This document shows, piece by piece, positions 5,137 through 13,430 of a DNA stretch of 18,593 bases. The translations under genes and the position numbers were made by a program. Source of the DNA: Bog-756 sp036511155 (GTDB lineage: Bacteria > Actinomycetota > Acidimicrobiia > Acidimicrobiales > RAAP-2). The notes under the pieces were generated by a model. The model searched no databases. It saw only the letters and a program-made list of their open reading frames with translations, and was not told where the DNA came from. How positions within the stretch are numbered: the stretch's first letter is position 1; each line of letters opens with the position of its first letter. The stretch covers positions 1 through 18,593 of the forward strand of contig DATCCR010000149.1 of assembly GCA_036511155.1 (NCBI GenBank), in the 5' to 3' direction.

Positions 5137-8091
5137 GTGCGCACACCGACAGACATGCCCGCGCCCACCGCGTCGTCCGGGTCGTCGAACCACCGGGGCC
5201 GCCGTTGGGTCATCGGCGCGGTCGTCCTGTTGGTGGTCATCCTGGTCTCGGGGCACACCTTCGCGGTCTTCTACACCGACGCCCTGTGGTTCTCGTCGGT
5301 CAACCTGCACTCGGTCTGGCTGAAACTGTTCGAGGTCAAGGCCGGCCTCATGCTGGTGTTCAGCGCCATCTTCGCCGTGATGCTCCTGGTCAGCCTCGTC
5401 GTCGCCGAGCGCCTGGCTCCGAAGGGCCCCTCGATGGATGCCGAGGACGAGTTCGTCAAGCGCTACCGCGAGGTCATCGGCCCCTACGCCCGGTGGCTGC
5501 GGGCCGGTGTCGTGGTGGTGCTGTCGCTCATCATCGGCTCCCAGGCCCTCGGCCAGTGGCAGAGTTGGCTGTTGTTCCGCAACAGCACGCCGTTCAACGC
5601 CACCGACCCCCAGTTCCACCGCAACATCTCCTACTTCGTGTTCACGCTGCCGTTCCAGCAGTTCGTCATCCACTGGGCCCTGGTCGCCCTCGTCGTGGTG
5701 CTGCTGGTCACGACACTCAGCCACTACCTGAACGGCGGCATCCGGATGCAGGGTCCGAGGCCCCGGGTCCGCCCGGCGGTCAAGGCCCACCTGTCCGTCA
5801 TCCTCGGACTCATCGCCTTGATCAAGGCCGTCGGGTACTACCTGGCCCGGTTCAATCTGGACCTCTCGTCCAACGGCTACGTGCAGGGCGCCGGCTACAC
5901 CGACGTCCACGCCCGGCTGCCCGCCCTCGAGCTACTGATCCTGGTGTCGCTGGCTGCCGCCGCGCTCCTCATCTACAACATCCGCCGCCAGGGCTGGGCC
6001 CTGCCCATTCTGGGCGTCGGCCTGTGGTTCCTGGTGGCCCTGACCGCCGGCACCATCTACCCGGCGGCCGTCCAGGCCCTCAAGGTCAACCCGGCCCAGA
6101 ACACCCTCGAGCGCCCGTACATCCAGCGCAACATCGACGCCACCCGGACGGCAATGGGCATCGGCCGGGTGTCCAGCACCTCGTATCCGGCGTCACCCAG
6201 CCTGTCGGCCGGCCAGGTGTCGGCCAACAGCGACACCCTGGCCAACATCCGGCTCTGGGACCCGCTCCAGACGCAGCCCACCTACGACAAGCTGCAGGAC
6301 AGGAAGTCCTACTACCAGTTCAACAGTCTGCCCATCGACCGCTACAAGGTCGACGGGGCCGAGGCGCCGACCGTGGTCGGCGTCCGTGAGATCAACGCGC
6401 AGGACCTGCCGTCGACGTCCTGGGTGAACACCACCCTCCAGTTCACCCACGGCTTCGGCATGATCGTGTCGCCCACCAACATCGCCACGACCAACGGCAC
6501 CACGGCGAGCGGCGACCCGGCATTCGCGGTCGGCTCCGTACCGCCCGTGTCGACCAACGGCCTGCCGAATATCACGCAGCCGTCGGTCTACTTCGGCCTC
6601 AACAACTCCGGCTACGTGGTGGCCAACACCAAGCAGCCGGAGATCGACTACCAGCTGACCGCCGGCACGAACATCGAGACCCACTACAAGGGCGACGGCG
6701 GCGTGCAGCTCTCGTCGTTCTTCAAGCAGGTGATGTTCGCCCTCCGCTTCAACGACCTCAACCTGCTGATCTCCAGCCAGATCACCAACGACTCCCGGCT
6801 GATGTTCGACCGGGGCGTGCAGGCCCGGGTGGCGAAGGCGGCACCGTTCCTGAACCTCGACGCCGACCCCTATCCGGCCATCATCGGGGGACACATCGAG
6901 TGGATCCAGGACGCGTACACGACGTCGGCCAACTACCCCTACGCCCAGAACGCCGACACCGGCGCGGTGGCTTCGGGCAGCGGACTGTCGGGCACCTACA
7001 ACTACGTCCGCAACTCGGTCAAGGTGGTCATCGACGCCTACTCGGGCAAGATGACCTTCTACGTGATGGATCCGAACGACCCGGTGATCCAGACGTACGA
7101 GAAGGCTTTCCACGGGATGTTCACCCCGTCGTCCAAGATGCCGCCCGAACTCCGCGACCACATCCGCTATCCGGAGGACATCTTCACCGTCCAGGCCACC
7201 ATGTACGGCAAGTACCACATCATCCGGGCGCAGAGCTTCTACAGCGCCGCCGACGCTTGGGCCCTGTCGCCCGACCCGGGGGCCGGCTCGCCGTCCCAGG
7301 CCCTCGCCACCACCCAGACCGTCAACGCACAGGGCCAGGTGGTCTCTACGGGCCAACTGGTGCGGATGTCGCCGATCTACCAGGTGATGCGCGTCCCCGG
7401 CGATACCCAGCAGTCGTTCACGTTGCTCGACGCCTTCGTGCCAGTGTCGTCGAGCAGCCAGATCCAGAACCTGGCCGGCTTCATGATCGCCGGCTCCGAC
7501 CCCGGCCACTACGGCGAGCTGAAGATGTTCGTGACCCCGCGCGACAATCCTCCCAATGGTCCGGCCATCGTGGCCGCCAAGATCGACGCGCAGCCCAACA
7601 TCTCGAGCCAGATATCGCTGCTCAACCAGAACGGGTCGTCGGTCCTGCTCGGCAACCTGCTGCAGATACCGGTGGCGGGCTCGCTGCTCTACATCCAGCC
7701 GCTGTACGTCGAATCGTCCAGGAATCCCTTCCCCGAGCTGCAGCGGGTCATCGCCCAGTACGGGAACCAGTCGGCCACCATCGCCAATTCGCTGTCGACC
7801 GCCCTGACCACGTTGTTCGCCGCGCCGGTCCAGATCAGCCCGTCGGGAGGGGGCGGCTCGTCGAGCACGCTGTCACCCCAGGCCCTGGCACTCCTGGCCC
7901 AGGCCCAGGCCTCCTACCAGCAGGCCCAGGCCGACCTCAAGGCCGGCAACCTCGGCGCCTACCAGAACGACGTCAATGCCCTGGAGTCGGCGCTGCAGGC
8001 CGTCCAGGCGCTGACGGGTGGCCCGGTGGCCAGCACCACCACGACGACCACCAACCCGAACTCGTCGGCCGCCAACGCGCTGAGCAACTGA
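5137..8091 (+). CDS. UPF0182 family large integral membrane protein
   Basis: A 984-residue protein of the uncharacterised UPF0182 (COG1615) family, common in actinobacteria. Seven hydrophobic segments are visible at about 24-46, 69-91, 120-137, 177-197, 218-237, 262-280 and 287-308. A long, mostly extracytoplasmic domain follows, with family-typical stretches such as NIDATRTAMG, WDPLQTQPTYDKLQ, FVPVSSSSQIQNLAGFM and PLYVESSRNPFPELQRVIAQYG. Near the end is a Gln/Ala-rich helical repeat (about 915-955, AQAQASYQQAQADLKAG), then a Ser/Thr/Asn-rich tail. Biochemical function is unknown for the family. Start GTG 5137 is fixed by the TAGGCT box. It lies 9 bp after the DivIVA-domain gene on the same strand but probably has its own promoter. 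Confidence 0.92.
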   Translation: MRTPTDMPAPTASSGSSNHRGRRWVIGAVVLLVVILVSGHTFAVFYTDALWFSSVNLHSVWLKLFEVKAGLMLVFSAIFAVMLLVSLVVAERLAPKGPSMDAEDEFVKRYREVIGPYARWLRAGVVVVLSLIIGSQALGQWQSWLLFRNSTPFNATDPQFHRNISYFVFTLPFQQFVIHWALVALVVVLLVTTLSHYLNGGIRMQGPRPRVRPAVKAHLSVILGLIALIKAVGYYLARFNLDLSSNGYVQGAGYTDVHARLPALELLILVSLAAAALLIYNIRRQGWALPILGVGLWFLVALTAGTIYPAAVQALKVNPAQNTLERPYIQRNIDATRTAMGIGRVSSTSYPASPSLSAGQVSANSDTLANIRLWDPLQTQPTYDKLQDRKSYYQFNSLPIDRYKVDGAEAPTVVGVREINAQDLPSTSWVNTTLQFTHGFGMIVSPTNIATTNGTTASGDPAFAVGSVPPVSTNGLPNITQPSVYFGLNNSGYVVANTKQPEIDYQLTAGTNIETHYKGDGGVQLSSFFKQVMFALRFNDLNLLISSQITNDSRLMFDRGVQARVAKAAPFLNLDADPYPAIIGGHIEWIQDAYTTSANYPYAQNADTGAVASGSGLSGTYNYVRNSVKVVIDAYSGKMTFYVMDPNDPVIQTYEKAFHGMFTPSSKMPPELRDHIRYPEDIFTVQATMYGKYHIIRAQSFYSAADAWALSPDPGAGSPSQALATTQTVNAQGQVVSTGQLVRMSPIYQVMRVPGDTQQSFTLLDAFVPVSSSSQIQNLAGFMIAGSDPGHYGELKMFVTPRDNPPNGPAIVAAKIDAQPNISSQISLLNQNGSSVLLGNLLQIPVAGSLLYIQPLYVESSRNPFPELQRVIAQYGNQSATIANSLSTALTTLFAAPVQISPSGGGGSSSTLSPQALALLAQAQASYQQAQADLKAGNLGAYQNDVNALESALQAVQALTGGPVASTTTTTTNPNSSAANALSN

Positions 8092-8102
8092 GCTGGCACG
8101 AG

Positions 8103-8117
8103 CCGGGCCGGACCCGG
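8103..8117 (+). terminator. Short GC hairpin after the UPF0182 gene
   Basis: CCGGG / CCCGG, a 5-bp stem with a 5-nt loop, lies 11 bp after the stop and before the tRNA. No T-run follows, so it is a weak candidate. Confidence 0.25.
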
Positions 8118-8147
8118 GGTGCCGGACGGGCCCTCTCGGGGGAGTGC

Positions 8148-8153
8148 TACTCT
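8148..8153 (+). promoter_or_regulatory. Candidate -10 box (TACTCT) of the tRNA gene
   Basis: TACTCT preceded by TGC (extended -10-like) lies 12 nt before the mature tRNA 5' end, giving a short leader for RNase P removal. No good -35 hexamer was found. Confidence 0.3.
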
Positions 8154-8165
8154 TTCCCTCCACGA

Positions 8166-8242
<77 letters not shown>

Positions 8243-8245
8243 AGT

Positions 8246-8285
8246 AGCAGTCAGGGCCGGCCCGTCAGGGTCGGCCCTGACTGCT
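8246..8285 (+). terminator. Strong 14-bp hairpin after the tRNA
   Basis: AGCAGTCAGGGCCG (8246-8259) pairs perfectly with CGGCCCTGACTGCT (8272-8285) across a 12-nt loop, only 3 bases after the CCA. There is no T-tract, as is common for actinobacterial terminators. Confidence 0.7.
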
Positions 8286-8312
8286 GTCCGGGGGCGGGCC
8301 GAGTCGAATCGA

Positions 8313-8318
8313 TAGGCT
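8313..8318 (+). promoter_or_regulatory. Candidate -10 box (TAGGCT) of the pirin gene
   Basis: TAGGCT leaves 7 nt to GTG 8326. It supports a leaderless start and separates the pirin gene from the tRNA unit. Confidence 0.5.
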
Positions 8319-8325
8319 CGGCGGT

Positions 8326-9366
8326 GTGAGCGATCCCGTGGTGCAGACGATTCCCCTCGGCATGCCGTGGCAGACGGCGGACCCGTTCCTCTTCTGCGTC
8401 CACCACCTCGACCGCTACCCGGCGGCCAATGAGCACATGGGTCCCGCGGCCTCGCTCGAGGTCCGCGACATCGGCATGGACTTCTCGGGGGCCGACGGCT
8501 GGAGCATGTACCACGGCAGTGTCGTCCCCGGCTTCCCTCAGCACCCCCACCGGGGATTCGAGACGGTGACATTCGTGCGGCAGGGCCTCATCGACCACTC
8601 CGACTCACTCGGGGCGACGGCCCGGTTCGGTCGCGGAGACGTGCAATGGCTGACGGCCGGATCGGGCATCGTCCACTGCGAGATGTTCCCCCTGCTCGAC
8701 CGCCACGGCCCGAACACGACCGAGCTGTTCCAGATCTGGCTCAACCTGCCGGCCGACGACAAGATGGTCGACCCCTACTTCACGATGCAGTGGGAAGAGG
8801 ACATCCCGCGCCTCGCACTGGCCGATGACGAGGGGCGCCGAGGCGAGCTGACGGTCATCGCCGGGGCGATCGATGGGATCCGACCGCTGGCCGCCCCGCC
8901 CGACTCGTATGCCTCGAATGCCGACTCCGACCTGGCCATCTGGCACCTCGTGCTCGAACCACTCGCCGGATGGGTGGTCCCGCCCGCAGCCTCGGCGGAC
9001 ACCGCGCGCACCCTCTACGTCTTCGAGGGCTCGTTGTCGGTGGCCGGGCACTCCGTCGATGCGTCGACCGGCGTCCTCGTCCGTCCCGACGAGCCGGTGA
9101 CGGTGACGGCGGGACCGGGGGGTGCCGAGGTGCTCGTCCTGCAGGGCCGACCGATCAGCGAGCCGGTGGCCCAGTACGGCCCGTTCGTGATGAACGACCG
9201 GGCCGGCATCGAGCAGGCGCTCGTCGACTACCAGACCACCGGCTTCGGTGGCTGGCCCTGGCCGACCGACGACCCCGTGCATCCCCGCGACTCCGGGCGA
9301 TTCGCCCGCCACGCCGATGGTCGACTCGAGGAGCGGGCAGTACCGGACAGCGCGGCCTCGGCGTGA
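8326..9366 (+). CDS. Pirin family bicupin protein
   Basis: A 346-residue cupin-superfamily protein related to pirin and YhhW-type quercetin 2,3-dioxygenase. The N-terminal cupin has the four metal ligands expected from human pirin: His73 and His75 in HPHRGFETVTF, and His117 and Glu119 in GIVHCEM. Family landmarks SDSLGA, GDVQWLTAGSGI and ELFQIWLNLP are also present. The second, degenerate cupin (about 195-285) carries TLYVFEGSLSVAG and VLVLQGRPI. Bacterial pirins act as dioxygenases on flavonols or as modulators of metabolic enzymes; which applies here cannot be told. GTG 8326 is preferred over an overlapping GTG two bases upstream because only it is in frame. A hairpin follows the stop. Confidence 0.9.
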   Translation: MSDPVVQTIPLGMPWQTADPFLFCVHHLDRYPAANEHMGPAASLEVRDIGMDFSGADGWSMYHGSVVPGFPQHPHRGFETVTFVRQGLIDHSDSLGATARFGRGDVQWLTAGSGIVHCEMFPLLDRHGPNTTELFQIWLNLPADDKMVDPYFTMQWEEDIPRLALADDEGRRGELTVIAGAIDGIRPLAAPPDSYASNADSDLAIWHLVLEPLAGWVVPPAASADTARTLYVFEGSLSVAGHSVDASTGVLVRPDEPVTVTAGPGGAEVLVLQGRPISEPVAQYGPFVMNDRAGIEQALVDYQTTGFGGWPWPTDDPVHPRDSGRFARHADGRLEERAVPDSAASA

Positions 9367-9369
9367 TGC

Positions 9370-9387
9370 CCGGGGCCTGAGCCCCGG
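9370..9387 (+). terminator. Hairpin terminator after the pirin gene
   Basis: CCGGGGC-CTGA-GCCCCGG, a perfect 7-bp GC stem with a 4-nt loop, starts 3 bp after the pirin stop. There is no T-run. Confidence 0.5.
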
Positions 9388-9485
9388 CGAACCGGGTCAG
9401 GGCGTTCGCCATCGCTCGCCCACCGCGCTCCCGCAACTGGCCGCTGGTCGCACGGGTCCCTCGGCGGTTCCGGCGGTGGGTCCCG

Positions 9486-9491
9486 TAGGCT
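9486..9491 (+). promoter_or_regulatory. Candidate -10 box (TAGGCT) of the merR-type gene
   Basis: TAGGCT leaves 8 nt to ATG 9500, consistent with a leaderless or nearly leaderless transcript. Confidence 0.45.
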
Positions 9492-9499
9492 CGTTGCCC

Positions 9500-10264
9500 A
9501 TGCCCAAGACCGGGAGTTCCACCACGTGGCGAATCGATGAGCTCGCCGCCCGGGCCGGCATCGCGGTCGGGACGGTGCGTCTGTACCAACGGGAAGGCCT
9601 CCTGCCGGCCGGTCACCGGGTAGGGAGATCGATGACCTACGGGGCCGCCCATCTCGACCGGTTGTCGCGCATCCAGCAATTGCGGGCCGGGAACTTCACC
9701 CTGACCGCCATCAAGCGGTTGATCGACCAGGGGCAGTTCGTCATGCTCGACAGGGTGCTCGGCACCGACGGCCGTCCTCGCAACCGGGCGCAGCTGGTCG
9801 ACGAGACGGGCGTCGACGCAGGACTGGTCGACGCGCTGGAGTCGTCGGGATTCCTCGCACCTCCGGCGGAGCGGGGTGCGGCCGAGTACGACGGCGGCGA
9901 GGTCACCGTATTGAACGCGATCGCACAGCTCCTCGAGATCGGGACCCCCCCGCCCATTCTCACGATGGTGCTCCCCATCTACGTCCGCCACGTCCGTGCG
10001 CTCGAGCGCGACCTGATCGAGGCGTTCTCGGGTGCGGCCGACCCGATCCCCGGGGTCGGGTCCGAGGCGGTCGCCAAGTATGCGCAACGTTCCGCGCGCC
10101 ACACCGAGGCATTCCTCTATCGGTGGGACGTGGTGGTGGACTACCTCCACCACCGGATGATCCAGAGGCTCGTCCACCAGGCGCGTTCGGACCGGAGCAC
10201 GGCTGGGCCGGTCACCGACGCGACCGGAGGCACCGATGACGCCGTGCCGGTTCGGGGTCGCTGA
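9500..10264 (+). CDS. MerR-family transcriptional regulator
   Basis: A 254-residue DNA-binding protein. A MerR winged helix-turn-helix lies at about residues 10-78: WRIDELAARAGIAVGTVRLYQREGL, then YGAAHLDRLSRIQQLRAGNFTLTAIKRLI. The remaining roughly 170 residues are helical and form an effector or dimerisation region I do not recognise. There is no cysteine cluster typical of metal-sensing MerR proteins, so a small-molecule or unknown signal is more likely. The length is greater than classical MerR (about 130-150 residues), as in TipA-like or actinobacterial long forms. It converges on the cholesterol oxidase-like gene with 30 bp between the stops; no operator can be assigned. Confidence 0.85.
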   Translation: MPKTGSSTTWRIDELAARAGIAVGTVRLYQREGLLPAGHRVGRSMTYGAAHLDRLSRIQQLRAGNFTLTAIKRLIDQGQFVMLDRVLGTDGRPRNRAQLVDETGVDAGLVDALESSGFLAPPAERGAAEYDGGEVTVLNAIAQLLEIGTPPPILTMVLPIYVRHVRALERDLIEAFSGAADPIPGVGSEAVAKYAQRSARHTEAFLYRWDVVVDYLHHRMIQRLVHQARSDRSTAGPVTDATGGTDDAVPVRGR

Positions 10265-10294
10265 CCTGGCTGGGAGCGACCCCGGACCGAGCGG

Positions 10295-12061
10295 TCAGGG
10301 CATCAACTGGTCGTGGAGCGGATTGGCGAAGATCCGGTTCGGATCGTAGGAGTCGAGTGTGCTGAGGGCGGAGGACCATCCGTCGCCCGAGGCCTGTCCG
10401 GCGGTGTACATGCTGGGGACCGTGGTCCCCAGCGCGGTGGCGCTGGACCACGCGGCACTGTTGGTGTAGCCCCATCCCTTGGACCATTCGAACCGCACCC
10501 CGGCGTAGGAGCCCGTGTAGTTCGAGAGGATCCATGCCTCGAGTTGCGTGTAGAACTCGTCGGCGTGCGGTGTTCCCGGGATGGTGAGCGCGTCGATCCA
10601 CACGGCGCAGTTCCACGACGGCTGGTCGGGTCGCGGACGGATGGCGCTCAGCTGGGCCTGCTGGGCGCCGGACATCACCACGTCGCTCGTCTGGTCCAGG
10701 CCGGTCACCCGGAACTCGGTAGGTCCGTTCATCGGATATTGGCCGTTGGCTGCGTACTGGTTCACCAGGTTGGAGTAGTACGTGTAGAACTCGTAGACCA
10801 CGCGCTGGATGTTGTTGGTGTTGGTCAAGATGGCGTAGCCGTTGGCCGTCACCTGCAGGGTGGTGGGCTTCACGTACAACGTCGAGTACCGCGACGGGCC
10901 CCAGATGTTGCCGGTGTTCTCGAAGATGAGACCGGTCCCGACGGCAGCCATCTCGGCGTTTTCGAACGCCGGCGTTCCCGAGGCGTCTCCCTTCAGCAGG
11001 CTGGCGATGAACGCTGATTCGCCGCTCGACACCGTGTTGGCGAATCCGTAGTTGTACGGCCCCGACACCTTGTTCGAGAACCAGGGCTGGCTCTGGTGGA
11101 TGCTCCACACCTTCAGCCAAGGCAGCGTGGTGAAGGGGAACGAGATGACCTCGACCCTGCCCGCGTTGAGGACCAAGCTCTGGAACGACTGCGAGCCGGC
11201 CGATGCCGGAGCGGCGAACAGCGTGGACTGGGGGACGGTCCACGAGCTGACGCACTGCAGGTTGACGTCGGCACCGGCCTGCAGGGTGACGTCGGTGATG
11301 AATGCCCTCCCCACATGCACCAGGAGCGGCTTGATTCCCGGGTCGCTGCGGCTGAAGGTCCGTAGCTGGTATTGGCCGATCGAGGCGTTCCAGACCACTG
11401 CGGTGAGCGAGAGCACCAGGTTGCTGACGGATCCGTACGTCTTGCCGGACAGCGCTGTCTCGCCGCTTCCCTTGATGGCCGAGCCGTGCCCGCCGATGGC
11501 CAGCACGCCGCCGAGGGTGAGGTCGCCCGGGGCGGGGTTGGCGGTGAGCCCGAGCCCCTTGGCCCCGAGGCTCGAGAGCAGGGTGTCCATGGTCACGCCG
11601 GTCTGGGCGGTGACCGTCGCCGGGGTGCCGGTCGTCTGGATCGACAGGTTGGTCAGGTGCTGGGTCGTGTCCACCAGCAGGTAGTCGGCTCCCGGGTTGC
11701 CTTCGGGGAGGATGAGGGGCGACCAGCCGTGCCCCTTACCCTTGGGCCGGACCCGCCATCCGTTGGCATGGGCCCAGTTGGCGATCGTCACCACGTCGGC
11801 CGACGTGGCCGGGGCGGCGGTCCACACGTTCTGGATGGCGATCTCGCCCGACCAGTTCTGGTAGGCCTGCTGATAGAGGCTGATCGACGAGGGGAACCCG
11901 GGTGGGCTCGGGATCGTGGCGGCTCCGGCGACCGGTACCCGGAATGCAGGTGTCCATCCCATGGCACCGGCCGTCCCGACCAACGCGGAGCCGACAGCTG
12001 CCGCCTGAAGGAACGACCTCCGTGACATGCCGCGGCGGGTCACGTCTTGCTCATCTCCCAT
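10295..12061 (-). CDS. Tat-exported class II cholesterol oxidase-like FAD enzyme
   Basis: A 588-residue flavoprotein of the VAO/FAD_binding_4 superfamily, closest in pattern to Brevibacterium-type class II cholesterol oxidase. Those enzymes oxidise and isomerise cholesterol to cholest-4-en-3-one, producing H2O2. The N-terminus has a twin-arginine signal (SRRSFLQAA with Arg14-Arg15, hydrophobic stretch, likely cleavage near VAGAA at 44-48). The mature protein opens with SLYQQAYQNWSGEI. His111 in GKGHGWSPL is at the position of the covalent FAD histidine of that class. GGVLAIGGHGS marks the FAD domain, and the C-terminal half resembles the cholesterol oxidase substrate-binding domain. ATG 12061-12059 is chosen because GGAGG precedes it by 7 nt and the Tat motif follows; the frame extends 28 codons further upstream without support. 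The substrate could be another sterol or alcohol. Confidence 0.83.
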   Translation of the reverse strand: MGDEQDVTRRGMSRRSFLQAAAVGSALVGTAGAMGWTPAFRVPVAGAATIPSPPGFPSSISLYQQAYQNWSGEIAIQNVWTAAPATSADVVTIANWAHANGWRVRPKGKGHGWSPLILPEGNPGADYLLVDTTQHLTNLSIQTTGTPATVTAQTGVTMDTLLSSLGAKGLGLTANPAPGDLTLGGVLAIGGHGSAIKGSGETALSGKTYGSVSNLVLSLTAVVWNASIGQYQLRTFSRSDPGIKPLLVHVGRAFITDVTLQAGADVNLQCVSSWTVPQSTLFAAPASAGSQSFQSLVLNAGRVEVISFPFTTLPWLKVWSIHQSQPWFSNKVSGPYNYGFANTVSSGESAFIASLLKGDASGTPAFENAEMAAVGTGLIFENTGNIWGPSRYSTLYVKPTTLQVTANGYAILTNTNNIQRVVYEFYTYYSNLVNQYAANGQYPMNGPTEFRVTGLDQTSDVVMSGAQQAQLSAIRPRPDQPSWNCAVWIDALTIPGTPHADEFYTQLEAWILSNYTGSYAGVRFEWSKGWGYTNSAAWSSATALGTTVPSMYTAGQASGDGWSSALSTLDSYDPNRIFANPLHDQLMP

Positions 12062-12068
12062 GGTGCAT

Positions 12069-12073
12069 CCTCC
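12069..12073 (-). promoter_or_regulatory. Shine-Dalgarno (GGAGG) of the cholesterol oxidase-like gene
   Basis: A perfect GGAGG lies 7 nt upstream of ATG 12061-12059. It decides the start and contrasts with the leaderless genes elsewhere in the window. Confidence 0.75.
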
Positions 12074-12140
12074 CCGAGTGGTGGTCGTGGCCTCTGCCTC
12101 GAACCTCTTCGGACACACGGTGAAGGGTCCGCGCTCCCGC

Positions 12141-12161
12141 GTCAATCTATTTACAACTGAC
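12141..12161. promoter_or_regulatory. AT-rich imperfect palindrome, possible operator upstream of the oxidase gene
   Basis: The 21-bp element begins GTCAAT and ends AACTGAC, with matching GTCA/TGAC ends and one further pair inside. It overlaps a candidate minus-strand promoter: TTACCG at 12171-12166, a 16-nt spacer, then TAGATT at 12149-12144. That would give a leader of about 70 nt to the oxidase ATG. A regulator binding here could control the oxidase. The symmetry is only partial. Confidence 0.3.
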
Positions 12162-12322
12162 CGCGCGGTAACGACGCCATCGAAGGCTGGTCCACTCGTT
12201 CCGTTTCGTCACGGCCGAGTTCGTCGGGGTCCCGGAGCACGACGACTTGCCGACCTCCGCTCCCAGGAGGGCCCACCAGGCGGACGGCGCGGGAGGGCGC
12301 ACATGCCGCGTCCGTGAGCCGC

Positions 12323-13399
12323 CTACTCGGCGACGAAACCCTTCCAGCCGGCCATGTAGTCGATGAACGGCACGCTCAGCCCCTCGTCCCGCAGAACGTC
12401 CCGTGACACCGGCAGGGCGCGCATGGTGGCGTGCGCGTCGGCCCGGATCAACTCCGGGAAGTCGTGGTCGGTGATCGCCGCCCGTCCGATGACGACCACG
12501 TCGAGGCCGAGGTCGAGCGCGCGCTGCACGGCGTCACCGGAGTAGAGCTTCCCGGCAGCGCCCAGGCGGGTGGTGCCCCGATCGATCCCGGTGAACACGT
12601 CGAGCAGGGATCGTCCCGCGAACTCCGGGTCCACCGCTTCCTTGAACACGTCCCACATCGACAGGTCGACCAGGTCGACCTGTCCCCCGGCCATGAGGCG
12701 CTCGACGACCACCACGATGTCGGCGGTGGCCTGGCCGAACCGCTCGGGCGACAGCCGTACCGAAAGGTGGAAGTCGGGCCGGCACGTCGCCCGGATGCCT
12801 TCGATGACGGCGAACAGCACCCGCATCCGGTTCTCCAGCGAGCCGCCGAACCGGTCGTCGCGCACGTTGAACGTGCCGTTGAGGAACTCGCAGAGGATGT
12901 AGTCGTGGGCCCCGTGGAGCTCGACGCCGTCGAACCCGGCCTGCTCGCACCGCACCGCGGCGGCCACGAAGTCCTCGATGAGCTGCTCGACCTCGGCCGT
13001 GCTCATCGACCGCGCATCGATGTCGCCGTCGGAGCAGGGGGCGACCGGCGCTTCGCCGATGAGTTCGGCCGGGGCCCGTCGCCCGGCGTGGTGGAGTTGG
13101 ACGACGGCCAGGCTGCCGAAGGCTTTGATGCCGTCTGCCAGCCGGGTGAGCCCGGGGAGATGCTCGTCACCGAAGCAACCGAGTTGACCGGGAAAGCCCT
13201 GGCCGACCCGCTGCACATGGCTGGCGCACGTCATGGTGAGGCCGAAGCCGCCCTCGGCGCGGTAGGTGAGCCACCGGAACTCCTCGTCGCTGAGGGTGCC
13301 GTCGAGATGGCTCTGCTGGTTGGTCAGGGGCGCCAGCATGAACCGGTTGGCCATCGTCGGACCATGGGCGAAGTCGACGGTGTCGAATGGTGAGGTCAC
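12323..13399 (-). CDS. NADH:flavin oxidoreductase, Old Yellow Enzyme family
   Basis: A 358-residue FMN-dependent TIM-barrel ene-reductase of the OYE / 12-oxophytodienoate reductase family, which reduces activated C=C bonds with NAD(P)H. Visible landmarks are FMLAPLTNQQSHLDG near the N-terminus, VVQLHHAGRRAP, the catalytic His pair in GVELHGAHDYILCEFLNG, the family signature DDRFGGSLENRMR, LSVRLSPERFG, and the phosphate-binding region near GKLYSGDAVQRAL and VVIGRAAITDHDFP. GTG 13399-13397 is preferred because it leaves about 20 residues before the first strand, as expected. An internal ATG (MANRF) is an alternative. The physiological substrate is unknown. It lies upstream of, and on the same strand as, the cholesterol oxidase-like gene, but 261 bp away. 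Confidence 0.88.
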   Translation of the reverse strand: MTSPFDTVDFAHGPTMANRFMLAPLTNQQSHLDGTLSDEEFRWLTYRAEGGFGLTMTCASHVQRVGQGFPGQLGCFGDEHLPGLTRLADGIKAFGSLAVVQLHHAGRRAPAELIGEAPVAPCSDGDIDARSMSTAEVEQLIEDFVAAAVRCEQAGFDGVELHGAHDYILCEFLNGTFNVRDDRFGGSLENRMRVLFAVIEGIRATCRPDFHLSVRLSPERFGQATADIVVVVERLMAGGQVDLVDLSMWDVFKEAVDPEFAGRSLLDVFTGIDRGTTRLGAAGKLYSGDAVQRALDLGLDVVVIGRAAITDHDFPELIRADAHATMRALPVSRDVLRDEGLSVPFIDYMAGWKGFVAE

Positions 13400-13430
13400 G
13401 GGGGTCCGATCGGTCGGGGCGGGCGAGGCG

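Larger units (their letters stand above)
12062..12322. other. Intergenic region between the OYE-family and cholesterol oxidase-like genes
   Basis: This 261-bp gap holds the oxidase ribosome binding site and candidate promoter, and an AT-rich island (about 12141-12161) that stands out in this GC-rich DNA. It also holds an imperfect GC-rich hairpin near 12281-12314 that could terminate the upstream OYE-family gene. Open frames on both strands were read and none looks like a protein I recognise. Confidence 0.5.

Noticed and set aside
4219..5910. 563-codon minus-strand frame
   Set aside because: It is antisense to the DivIVA-domain and UPF0182 genes, which have clear family signatures. A high-GC shadow frame.
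6193..7509. 438-codon minus-strand frame
   Set aside because: Antisense to the UPF0182 gene, with Val/Gly/Arg/His-rich shadow composition and no motif.
8246..8285. Long inverted repeat considered as an attachment site next to the tRNA
   Set aside because: There is no integrase gene and no second copy of the tRNA 3' end in the window. A terminator hairpin explains it better.
12027..12317. 96-codon plus-strand frame in the gap before the oxidase
   Set aside because: Low-complexity Arg/Gly/Pro composition, overlaps the oxidase start and ribosome binding site antisense, and has no leaderless box.
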